DNA of 32,425 nt, taken from assembly GCA_946403755.1 (NCBI GenBank), contig CAMJBC010000010.1, forward strand, positions 1 to 32,425, read 5' to 3'. The position numbers were made by a program, and so were the translations under genes. Below the pieces are notes generated by a model. The model made no database searches and was not told the DNA's origin. It saw only the letters and a list, made by a program, of their open reading frames with translations. Shown here in pieces: positions 16,303 to 22,290 of the stretch; within the stretch, counting starts at the first letter, position 1, and each line of letters opens with the position of its first letter. The stretch is from an uncultured Mycoplasmatota bacterium (GTDB taxonomy: Bacteria; Bacillota_I; Bacilli_A; RF39; UBA660).

Positions 16303-16330
16303 AAAGAAGGATTATTCATCCTTCTTTTTT
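16301..16330. terminator. Bidirectional terminator between convergent operons
   Basis: GAAGGAT (16306-16312), loop TATTC, ATCCTTC (16318-16324), flanked by five A on the left and six T on the right. It ends the RiPP operon on the plus strand and the minus-strand pair from the right, and overlaps the last codons of the latter. Confidence 0.9.
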
Positions 16331-16710
16331 AATACTCTTCCTTTTCCTTTTAAATCTAGTTTATCAACAACTGGTTTACCAAGTTTTTCAGATAATTCTT
16401 TTACCTTTAATAATTTACGATATATAGCATCTCTAGCTAGTGAGAATATAGTTCCTCCTTCAACTTCAGGTGGAGCATCTATTATATTTCCTTCGCTATC
16501 CATAAATTTATAAGATATTTTTATTTCTTCAATACATGTATGATCTAAATATTCTCTATATTGTTTTTCAGCATTATTTTTAACAGCAAATAATAACATA
16601 GCTAATTCCATTTGTTGAAGAATATCATATCTTATTGCTTCTAGTTTTTTAATTCTTAATAAACCTTTATAATTTATTATATTTCCATTATTATCAGAAA
16701 AAAACAACAT
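16312..16710 (-). CDS. Hypothetical protein, partner of the gene at 16694-17287
   Basis: 132 residues if translation starts at 16710, where the ATG overlaps the last 17 bases of the upstream gene in another frame; an earlier in-frame ATG at 16761 would add 17 residues that merely shadow the upstream gene. The ribosome site is weak, so translational coupling is likely. The chain has a helical middle (ILQQMELAMLLFAVKNNAEKQYREY) and a lysine-rich tail ending VLKKKDE. GNIINYKG and EGNIIDAPPE are two beta-hairpin-like repeats. No family recognised and no membrane segment. Confidence 0.55.
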   Translation of the reverse strand: MLFFSDNNGNIINYKGLLRIKKLEAIRYDILQQMELAMLLFAVKNNAEKQYREYLDHTCIEEIKISYKFMDSEGNIIDAPPEVEGGTIFSLARDAIYRKLLKVKELSEKLGKPVVDKLDLKGKGRVLKKKDE

Positions 16711-17287
16711 TCCCAAGTAGCTTTTCAAGTATATCTTTTCTATGAGCATTATATACTTCAAATATTCTTCTTAATTCATCAGGATCTTCTACTACAACAT
16801 TTCTATCTCTATCCATAATATCATATATCATTCTTAAATATCTTTGTTCAGATGATACAGAACTAATTGGGCTAAATTGATATATGGAAATAATTTCATA
16901 TATTTGAGCTAATAATTCATTTTTAGTTTTATCATTCATAGAATTAGTAAAATTATTAATATTAAAATCATATTCATAGTGTTTAATAGTATTTCCATCT
17001 CTATAAGTTATATTTAAAACTCCTGTTGTAGGATCATAAGATAATGCTTCAACTAGACCAGTTTGAATTAATTGAGCAATTATAGTAAAGAAAGCATTAG
17101 TATTCATTAAAAATGGAGTAGCCATTCTTTGTTTGCCATCAGCAAGAGATTCATTTTTCATAATATCAAAATATAATTTAGATGAATTTCCAACAAATTT
17201 ATTTACATTTAATTTGAATTTTACTTCTAATTCACGAAATTCATTATTAGTTAATTTTTTAACTGAATAATTTGTATAGTTTGCCAT
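16694..17287 (-). CDS. Hypothetical cytosolic protein
   Basis: 197 residues with an excellent AGGAGG ribosome site six bases before the ATG; ends in TGA, one of the direct proofs that TGA is a stop here. No signal peptide or membrane helix. Visible segments include NNEFRELEVKFKLNVNKF, an aromatic stretch NAFFTIIAQLIQTGLVEALSYD, a beta-hairpin GVLNITYRDGN, and an acidic RDRNVVVEDPDELRRIFEVY. No family recognised. It lies divergent to the DHH phosphoesterase gene and forms an overlapping pair with the downstream gene. Confidence 0.65.
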   Translation of the reverse strand: MANYTNYSVKKLTNNEFRELEVKFKLNVNKFVGNSSKLYFDIMKNESLADGKQRMATPFLMNTNAFFTIIAQLIQTGLVEALSYDPTTGVLNITYRDGNTIKHYEYDFNINNFTNSMNDKTKNELLAQIYEIISIYQFSPISSVSSEQRYLRMIYDIMDRDRNVVVEDPDELRRIFEVYNAHRKDILEKLLGNVVFF

Positions 17288-17352
17288 ATATCCTCCTGTA
17301 TGTATAAGTTAATATCATAAACTAAATGTTATTAAAAATCAATAATATATTG

Positions 17353-17358
17353 TATAAT
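17353..17358 (+). promoter_or_regulatory. Probable -10 element for the DHH gene
   Basis: Perfect TATAAT 16 bases before the ATG at 17375; no good -35. The leader would be only about 10 bases. Confidence 0.4.
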
Positions 17359-17374
17359 AAAAGTGGTGATTAAT

Positions 17375-18265
17375 ATGAAAAAAGAAGCTTTAAAAATAAT
17401 AGAAGATTTAAAACAATATGATGAATTATATATAATTGGTCATAATAATACAGATTGTGATTCGTACTTTTCTAGTTATTTATTATATAAAGTTTTAAAA
17501 TCATTTAATATCAATGTTCATTTTTGTATATTAGATGATTATAGTATTTTAGAAGATGATAAAAAAACAATAAATGATTTTAGTAAAGAAGAACCTGAAG
17601 TAGTAAAAAGAAGTGAAATAGGTAGTAAAAAATTCATATTAGTTGATCATAATGATCCATCACAATCATTAAATGAAGAAGGATTAAATATTGTACTTAG
17701 TATTGATCATCACATAGTAACAAATAAAGTTAAAAATACATATTCAATTGAATATACCAGTACTGGATTATATATATATGATTTATTCAAAGAATTATAT
17801 GATTTTAGTCTAGAAGAAAGAGATTTAATAGCAATAACTGTAATGACTGATTCATGCTTCTTAACAACATCTAGATTCAAAGAAAGTGATAAAGTATTGT
17901 TTAATGAATTAAATACTAGTTTAGATGTTAACGAAACTAAAAAGAAATATTTTAGAATAACAGATTTTAGTTTAGATATGGATTTTAATATTACTAATAA
18001 TCATAAAGTTTATCATGTAGATGATTTAGAAATAAATAGAGTAATGATAAAAGGTTATACAGAAGAAAAGAAATATATGGATGAATATGTTAAAAGAAGT
18101 AATGAAATATATTCAAATAATTTATTTATATTTAATGATTTTGAAAAATTAGAGACATTTGTTTATTATAAAGGAGATTTATTAAAAACATATGATCATA
18201 TAGTTACTAGTAGTATGTTAATAACAAAAGATTTAATTAATGAAATTAAAACTTATGGTTTATAA
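17375..18265 (+). CDS. DHH-family phosphoesterase
   Basis: 296 residues from ATG 17375, set by a GGTGAT ribosome site at 17365-17370; a GTG at 17363 is rejected because it overlaps that site. DHH-family metal motifs are present in order: GHNNTDCDS (motif I), ILVDHND (II), SIDHH (III, the DHH signature) and VMTDSCFLTTSRF (IV). These residues bind two metal ions, often manganese, in phosphoesterases such as inorganic pyrophosphatases, RecJ and cyclic-dinucleotide or nanoRNA hydrolases. The short C-terminal part, with little of a classical DHHA1 domain, leaves the substrate open. The hpt gene follows 28 bases later, so a nucleotide-related role is plausible. Confidence 0.8.
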   Translation: MKKEALKIIEDLKQYDELYIIGHNNTDCDSYFSSYLLYKVLKSFNINVHFCILDDYSILEDDKKTINDFSKEEPEVVKRSEIGSKKFILVDHNDPSQSLNEEGLNIVLSIDHHIVTNKVKNTYSIEYTSTGLYIYDLFKELYDFSLEERDLIAITVMTDSCFLTTSRFKESDKVLFNELNTSLDVNETKKKYFRITDFSLDMDFNITNNHKVYHVDDLEINRVMIKGYTEEKKYMDEYVKRSNEIYSNNLFIFNDFEKLETFVYYKGDLLKTYDHIVTSSMLITKDLINEIKTYGL

Positions 18266-18293
18266 TATAAGTGTATATTAGAAAGGAATATGT

Positions 18294-18812
18294 ATGGATA
18301 AGATTAAAAAATTAATTAGTGAAAAAGAAGTAAAAGAAAGGGTAAATATTCTTGCTAAAGAATTATATAGTGAATATGGAAATAGTGAATTAGTATTTAT
18401 ATGTACATTAAAAGGAGCTGTATTCTTTGCATGTGATTTACTTAAAAAATATAAAGGTGATGCTAGATTAGAATTCTTAAGAGTATCTAGTTATAAAGGA
18501 ACAAAATCTTCTGGAAAGATAGAATTAAATCTTTCAATATCAAAAGAAAATATTGAAAATCAAAATGTAATTATTTTAGAAGATATAGTTGATACAGGAC
18601 ATACTTTAAAATTCTTAAAACAATATATAACAGATATGAATCCTAAATCATTAAAAATATGTACTTTATTAGATAAAAAAATGAGAAGAGAAGTTGAAAT
18701 AGAAGCAGATTATTCTTGTTTTGAAATAGAAGATTTATTTGTAGTAGGTTATGGACTAGACTATGATCAAAAATATAGAAATCTTCCATATATAGGTGTA
18801 ATAGAAAAATAA
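18294..18812 (+). CDS. hpt: Hypoxanthine phosphoribosyltransferase
   Basis: 172 residues, normal for the family; AGAAAGGAA ribosome site upstream. It salvages hypoxanthine (and usually guanine) with PRPP to make IMP/GMP. Visible signatures are ICTLKGAVFFACDLL, the flexible-loop segment LRVSSYKGTKSSG, and the PRPP-binding motif IILEDIVDTGHTL, followed by the base-binding VGYGLDYDQKYRNLPYIGV near the end. Encoded with the DHH phosphoesterase upstream and followed by a terminator. Confidence 0.93.
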   Translation: MDKIKKLISEKEVKERVNILAKELYSEYGNSELVFICTLKGAVFFACDLLKKYKGDARLEFLRVSSYKGTKSSGKIELNLSISKENIENQNVIILEDIVDTGHTLKFLKQYITDMNPKSLKICTLLDKKMRREVEIEADYSCFEIEDLFVVGYGLDYDQKYRNLPYIGVIEK

Positions 18813-18918
18813 AAAGGATTAAATAATTAATCCTTTTTTGTATCCCTAAATAAAATATTATTAAAGTTATTACAGTAAAATTGCTGTTAATTCAAAACCA
18901 CTTGTCATATTAATCGCC
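18811..18918 (-). ncRNA. Candidate small RNA or microgene (12-codon frame)
   Basis: On the minus strand there is a perfect -10 TATAAT (complement of 18925-18930) with only a weak TTAATA at the -35 position. The transcript would run from about 18918 to the bidirectional terminator near 18811, about 108 bases, with nothing else in it. It contains an ATG frame at 18908-18870 reading MTSGFELTAILL, preceded by a poor AGGCG site. Whether it is a non-coding RNA, a micropeptide or nothing cannot be told from the sequence alone. Confidence 0.3.
18814..18838. terminator. Bidirectional terminator after hpt
   Basis: AAGGATTAA (18814-18822), loop ATAA, TTAATCCTT (18827-18835), T-run to 18838; an A-run before it makes it work from the right as well. 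Confidence 0.85.
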
Positions 18919-18937
18919 TAGATAATTATACCATAAC

Positions 18938-18966
18938 TTGATTTATTTATTAAAATGTGCTATAAT
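18938..18966 (+). promoter_or_regulatory. Promoter of the gene at 18992
   Basis: -35 TTGATT (18938-18943), 17-base spacer, -10 TATAAT (18961-18966) with an extended TGC in front. It lies back to back with the minus-strand -10 at 18925-18930. Confidence 0.7.
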
Positions 18967-18991
18967 ATGCGAGTTTTTAAGGGGAAGTATT

Positions 18992-19948
18992 ATGGAAGAT
19001 GATGTATTATTTACTATTGCTTGGGCTAGAATGCCATTACCTAGAGAAGAATTATCTATGATAGATAGAGCTCATAGAACTCGTCCATATTTATTATGCC
19101 TTGATAAAGGCAACTATTATTATGCATTTCCATGTACTTCACATGTTTATGATAATAATATTAGATATGAGAATGAAAAAGTAATTATACATAGTCGTAA
19201 AAGCACATTAATTAAATTAGGAGAATTAGTTAAATTGCCAAAAAGTAATTTAGAAAGTTCTGAAATACCTGTTGGACCTGATTATGAAAATGAAATAATT
19301 AAAAAAATATCTGCTAATAGTTTTTATAAAGATTATCCAAATGATTTTATGGATTTTATAGATGAACAACCATATTATTGTGAAATAGGGGATATTATTG
19401 AAAGAGAAGGAGATTTATTTATTATCATAGGTGATAGAGATAAAAAATACTTCTCAGTATATCCAGTTTATACATTTCCAGTACAAGGTTCAGTAGAAAT
19501 TAGATTAGATGGTTTAAAATTCTATGTAGATGTATTTAGTTCACAAAAAATAAGAAAAGATGATGATTTTAGATATTTTTCACAACTTAATTTAGAAAAT
19601 ATTGGCCATAAAAAAGGTTTATTAAAATATTTTTTACAAGCTCCTGTTGTTCAAGAAGAAAAAGATTATTCACAATTTGGTCAATTAGAACCAGGTATGA
19701 TTATTTCATATGATTCTCAAGGATATACAAATAGATTAATTGTTTTAGAAAATAATGGAAGTGATTTAGAAGTACTTGCTGGTGATGAAGATCAAATATA
19801 CCATTCTTTTCAACCAATGAATTTACCATCTGATATAAGTTTTTATTATGAAATAGTTGGTACTTTAGGAGATGAAAGATTAGAACAATTAACTGAACTT
19901 AAACATGAAAAATTGTATGATGATTTAGTATTAAGAAGAGATATGTAA
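18992..19948 (+). CDS. Hypothetical protein with repeated SH3-like beta domains
   Basis: 318 residues from ATG 18992, with AAGGGG at 18979-18984; a longer frame from 18938 runs through the promoter and is rejected. The N-terminal 85 residues (FTIAWARMPLPREELSM, RTRPYLLCLD, YYYAFPCTS) recall the MazF/PemK-type SH3-like barrel layout, where a lead strand is followed by RPxLV. Two later segments begin similarly: CEIGDIIEREGDLFIIIGDRD and LEPGMIISYDSQGYTNRLIVL. They look like repeats of a small beta-barrel. No catalytic motif is assigned, and toxin activity is not claimed. Single-gene unit between promoter and terminator. Confidence 0.55.
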   Translation: MEDDVLFTIAWARMPLPREELSMIDRAHRTRPYLLCLDKGNYYYAFPCTSHVYDNNIRYENEKVIIHSRKSTLIKLGELVKLPKSNLESSEIPVGPDYENEIIKKISANSFYKDYPNDFMDFIDEQPYYCEIGDIIEREGDLFIIIGDRDKKYFSVYPVYTFPVQGSVEIRLDGLKFYVDVFSSQKIRKDDDFRYFSQLNLENIGHKKGLLKYFLQAPVVQEEKDYSQFGQLEPGMIISYDSQGYTNRLIVLENNGSDLEVLAGDEDQIYHSFQPMNLPSDISFYYEIVGTLGDERLEQLTELKHEKLYDDLVLRRDM

Positions 19949-19960
19949 TAATATAAAATA

Positions 19961-19987
19961 AAAAAGCTGTAGTAACTACAGCTTTTT
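19961..19987. terminator. Bidirectional terminator
   Basis: AAAAAGCTGTAG (19961-19972), loop TAA, CTACAGCTTTTT (19976-19987); lies between convergent genes. Confidence 0.9.
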
Positions 19988-20003
19988 ATTTTGATTAATT
20001 ATA

Positions 20004-20423
20004 TTATAAAGTATGTTTTTCTTCTAGAGTATTTAAATAATTTGCTAAAGCTTCTAAACTATCGAATACTGGAGTACCATCACTAATTAAATCCCTTGAT
20101 ATTTTAGCAACTGTTTTAGCATCATGTTTTTCAAATGCTTTACCAGCTCTTTCAGGTAAGAAACAAGCAACAACTTTTCCTGGTCTTAATAAACTAGTTC
20201 TTCCAACCTCGAAAGAAGCATATTGCCCGAAGCTTTCTGGTGTAAAGCAGAATAGAATTAAATCATCATTTTCTTTGTGATAATCTTCTTCTGCTTGTGC
20301 TTTTTCATCCCAATGTTCTACAACTGGATTAAAAGCACTAATTTTTGATTGATCTAACATAGGAATTAATTCATCTCTCCATGTAGAATTAGCACAAGTC
20401 CCTCCTAAAAATATTGTACGCAT
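20004..20423 (-). CDS. Nucleoside 2-deoxyribosyltransferase-like protein
   Basis: 139 residues. The N-terminus RTIFLGGTCANSTWRDELI is characteristic of nucleoside 2-deoxyribosyltransferase-like proteins (often phage- or plasmid-borne), followed by DLILFCFTPESFGQYASFEVG, where the acidic and aromatic residues form the sugar site. The family cleaves or exchanges the N-glycosidic bond of nucleotides; here it may instead bind a nucleotide. It is the second gene after the riboswitch-like leader, 16 bases after the preceding gene, so it is probably under that control. The base composition is a little richer in C and G than its neighbours. Confidence 0.75.
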   Translation of the reverse strand: MRTIFLGGTCANSTWRDELIPMLDQSKISAFNPVVEHWDEKAQAEEDYHKENDDLILFCFTPESFGQYASFEVGRTSLLRPGKVVACFLPERAGKAFEKHDAKTVAKISRDLISDGTPVFDSLEALANYLNTLEEKHTL

Positions 20424-20439
20424 ATATTAATCATTCCCC

Positions 20440-20850
20440 CTATCTTAATTTCAATATATTTTTATTTTTTTCACTAGATTTATTTGTTTTTAAGTGTAAA
20501 TGACTTGATAATTGTCTTAATTTTTCTAATCTAGCTTCTTTTTTTTGCTTTATTAAATCACGTTTAATTTTTAAATCCATATAATGTTTAAGCATAGTTT
20601 CTAAATATTCTATGTTAAAGTATACTGGTAATGGATAAGCATAACCACCATTGTAATAGTGTTCTCCATATTCTAAAGACTTACTATCAACATCGTAGTA
20701 TGCACATGATGAACTATAGTCTAACATATCTTGCTGTTCATAAGTTGAACCTTCTAAAACATATCCTCTAGCTTTTACTTGCGCAATAGCACTTTTGTAA
20801 GTAAGTATTCTGTCAGCTAACTCTTCATCAGATAAAATTTCTCTTTTCAT
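20440..20850 (-). CDS. Hypothetical protein behind the riboswitch
   Basis: 136 residues from ATG 20850, fixed by an AAGGAGG ribosome site six bases upstream; an in-frame ATG 11 codons earlier lies inside the leader hairpin region. The N-terminus (ILSDEELADRILTYKSAIAQVKA) is helical, the middle is unusually Tyr-rich (SSSCAYYDVDSKSLEY, EHYYNGGYAYPLPVYFN), and the C-terminus is a highly charged coiled coil (LKIKRDLIKQKKEARLEKLRQL). No family recognised. Being first in the unit, it is the most direct target of the riboswitch-like element. Confidence 0.6.
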   Translation of the reverse strand: MKREILSDEELADRILTYKSAIAQVKARGYVLEGSTYEQQDMLDYSSSCAYYDVDSKSLEYGEHYYNGGYAYPLPVYFNIEYLETMLKHYMDLKIKRDLIKQKKEARLEKLRQLSSHLHLKTNKSSEKNKNILKLR

Positions 20851-20883
20851 TCTAAACCTCCTTCCTTTGTAGAAGTCAGGCAT

Positions 20884-20998
20884 GAAAAAACAAGACTTCT
20901 ACATTTTGTAAAAGTCTTGTTCTAATCTACATCCGAATATCATAAGATACTGTGCTGACGGATTATAGTACATCTTTCGATGGAACTACTCCCTTTCT
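20884..20998 (-). promoter_or_regulatory. yybP-ykoY-like (Mn2+) riboswitch with terminator
   Basis: Read on the minus strand. The leader opens with AAAGGGAGTAG (complement of 20986-20996), contains a CATC-GAAA-GATG hairpin, then CCGTCAGCAC within a CCG...CGG helix capped by GTATC-TTAT-GATAT, and closes with ACAAGACTTTT. The opening GGGAGTAG, the internal CGTCA and the closing AAGAC-CTTT pairing match what I recall of the yybP-ykoY consensus. The closing strand is shared with a terminator: CAAGACTTTTACA (complement of 20907-20919) pairs with TGTAGAAGTCTTG (complement of 20891-20903), followed by six T. Ligand binding would block the terminator and turn the genes on. The class is assigned from motifs only. 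Confidence 0.6.
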
Positions 20999-21012
20999 TT
21001 TTAACGGTGCAT

Positions 21013-21041
21013 ATTATAGCATAAAACTCACTTTTTTTCAA
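21013..21041 (-). promoter_or_regulatory. Promoter of the riboswitch-controlled pair
   Basis: On the minus strand: -35 TTGAAA (complement of 21036-21041), 17-base spacer, and -10 TATAAT (complement of 21013-21018) with extended TGC. Transcription would start just before the riboswitch. Confidence 0.75.
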
Positions 21042-21069
21042 GTGATACTAGTGAAAATAATATAAAATA

Positions 21070-21078
21070 TGATATAAT
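21070..21078 (+). promoter_or_regulatory. Extended -10 promoter of the gene at 21100
   Basis: TGA then TATAAT (21073-21078), 21 bases before the ATG. No clear -35. Confidence 0.5.
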
Positions 21079-21099
21079 TTATTATGATAGGTGATTAAA

Positions 21100-21699
21100 A
21101 TGAATGATAACAACAATAATGTAGAAGAAAAGAAAAAAGAAGGTAGTGTACTTGGAACTATTCTTGGTTTCATATTTATAGGAATGCTAGTATGTGGTTT
21201 CTTATTTATGGGTGATGTAGTAGAATTCATAAATGAAAAATTACCAGATGTTGGTCATGCCACTGGAATAGATAGAGATGATACAAATCCATATGATTCT
21301 ACTAAATATTTTGTAATTGATGGATATTATACAAAACAAGGTGCTAATGGAGATACATTATCATTAATATTAAGATCAGATAATACATTTGCTTTAGATG
21401 ATAGTAGTGATAATTGTTATAATCCTTTAGTCGGAACATATGAAAAAATAGATAATTATTCAGTTACTCTTACAGGAAAAACATATTATGGATGTGATTC
21501 ATGTTATTATAAAAATGGAGCTAATATAAGAAAAGTAAATATAAGAGTAGAAGAGGGTAAGGCTATATTTAATGGTGAATATATTAAAGAAAATATAGTA
21601 GAAGAACAAAAAAATATTAATAGATATATAGTTGAACCAGAAAATGGAACAATACCAAGTGGTAATAATGAAACTTGGTTATATTGTGAAGAAGAATAA
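21100..21699 (+). CDS. Single-pass membrane protein with small Cys-containing outer domain
   Basis: 199 residues from ATG 21100, set by AGGTGAT at 21089-21095; an in-frame GTG at 21091 falls inside that site. A polar Asn/Glu/Lys-rich start (15 residues) precedes one hydrophobic helix (about 18-38, LGTILGFIFIGMLVCGFLFMG). The rest is outside: YFVIDGYYTKQGANGDTLSLILRSDNTFALDD and YSVTLTGKTYYGCDSCYYKNGA look like successive beta-hairpins of a lipocalin- or META-like small barrel, with four Cys that may pair. Function unknown. Confidence 0.6.
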   Translation: MNDNNNNVEEKKKEGSVLGTILGFIFIGMLVCGFLFMGDVVEFINEKLPDVGHATGIDRDDTNPYDSTKYFVIDGYYTKQGANGDTLSLILRSDNTFALDDSSDNCYNPLVGTYEKIDNYSVTLTGKTYYGCDSCYYKNGANIRKVNIRVEEGKAIFNGEYIKENIVEEQKNINRYIVEPENGTIPSGNNETWLYCEEE

Positions 21700-21700
21700 A

Positions 21701-21722
21701 AAAAGAGATTTAAATCTCTTTT
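21701..21722. terminator. Bidirectional terminator
   Basis: AAAAGAGAT (21701-21709), loop TTAA, ATCTCTTTT (21714-21722), between convergent genes. Confidence 0.85.
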
Positions 21723-21989
21723 TTATTTGAATATATTAAATTTATTTAGTTGTTCTTCGAGTAAATCAGAAGAAACAGATAGTTTATCTTGAATATTTTG
21801 TATTTGATCTAACTTTTCTTTATATTCAGATAATGTTAAATATACTTTATAACAAACAACAGCTAATGCAATAGTAATAACTAGTTTAAAACCCAGTGAA
21901 ATTCTACTCATTAATTTTCGTCTTCTTTCAACTTTTTCTAAAGCAGCTAATCTTTTTTCTAAATCTAATATTTTTTCTTCATTACTCAT
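21723..21989 (-). CDS. Small coiled-coil protein with one membrane helix
   Basis: 88 residues from ATG 21989, spaced eight bases from an AGAGATGA site; an ATG three codons earlier has no room for one. Residues 1-24 form a charged coiled coil (EEKILDLEKRLAALEKVERRR), then one membrane helix (about 32-48, LGFKLVITIALAVVCYKV), then a second coiled coil (LSEYKEKLDQIQNIQDKL). No enzyme motif. Such proteins are often scaffold or division-associated, but no specific role can be assigned. Confidence 0.6.
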   Translation of the reverse strand: MSNEEKILDLEKRLAALEKVERRRKLMSRISLGFKLVITIALAVVCYKVYLTLSEYKEKLDQIQNIQDKLSVSSDLLEEQLNKFNIFK

Positions 21990-22050
21990 ATTTATCATCT
22001 CTTTCTATATTAATTATATTATAAATGAAGAAGAAAACATAGTTTTTTTG

Positions 22051-22099
22051 ATATTGTCAACTTTAGATTGTTGACAATATAGGTAAGATGTGCTATTAT
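22051..22099 (+). promoter_or_regulatory. Promoter with overlapping operator-like palindrome
   Basis: ATATTGTCAAC (22051-22061) and GTTGACAATAT (22070-22080) form an 11-bp perfect inverted repeat with an 8-base spacer. The right arm contains the -35 TTGACA (22071-22076). The -10 TATTAT (22094-22099) follows after 17 bases with extended TGC. A dimeric repressor of MarR or TetR type bound here would block RNA polymerase. No candidate regulator gene is adjacent. Confidence 0.75.
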
Positions 22100-22133
22100 G
22101 AGGGTGAATTTGAAGATGAAAGGAGTGAGAATA

Positions 22134-22217
22134 ATGGTAAGTGAAACAAATTCAATAAAATTTAAATTTAACGAAAATGTACAGGTGACTTGTGAGGTAT
22201 TCTCACTTGGTCTTTAA
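22134..22217 (+). CDS. Microprotein or leader peptide upstream of ABC exporter
   Basis: 27 codons with an AAGGAG ribosome site (22119-22124) and the strong regulated promoter just upstream. The peptide starts MVSETNSIKFKF and ends VQVTCEVFSLGL, with one Cys. A hairpin with a T-rich tail separates it from the ABC transporter gene. It could be a leader peptide for attenuation, a peptide substrate of the exporter, or a small regulator. The well-formed translation start argues that it is really translated. Confidence 0.55.
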   Translation: MVSETNSIKFKFNENVQVTCEVFSLGL

Positions 22218-22241
22218 CTTTTAATTGAAATTAAAGAATAA

Positions 22242-22270
22242 GGAAGTCATGTGTATGGCTTCCTTTTATT
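22242..22270 (+). terminator. Terminator/attenuator between microgene and ABC transporter
   Basis: GGAAGTCAT (22242-22250), loop GTGT, ATGGCTTCC (22255-22263; one G-T wobble), then TTTTATT. The 5' arm segment AAGTCA (22244-22249) is complementary to TGACTT (22186-22191) inside the microgene, so an alternative pairing could prevent termination. Confidence 0.65.
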
Positions 22271-22290
22271 TGTAAGAAAGAGGTGGTTAT

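Noticed and set aside
18992-19948. MazF/PemK toxin
   Set aside because: Only the strand layout is similar; no adjacent antitoxin and the protein is about three times too long.
22134-22217. Substrate of the radical SAM maturase at 10289
   Set aside because: No sequence similarity to the 10101 peptide, 12 kb away and no maturase beside it.
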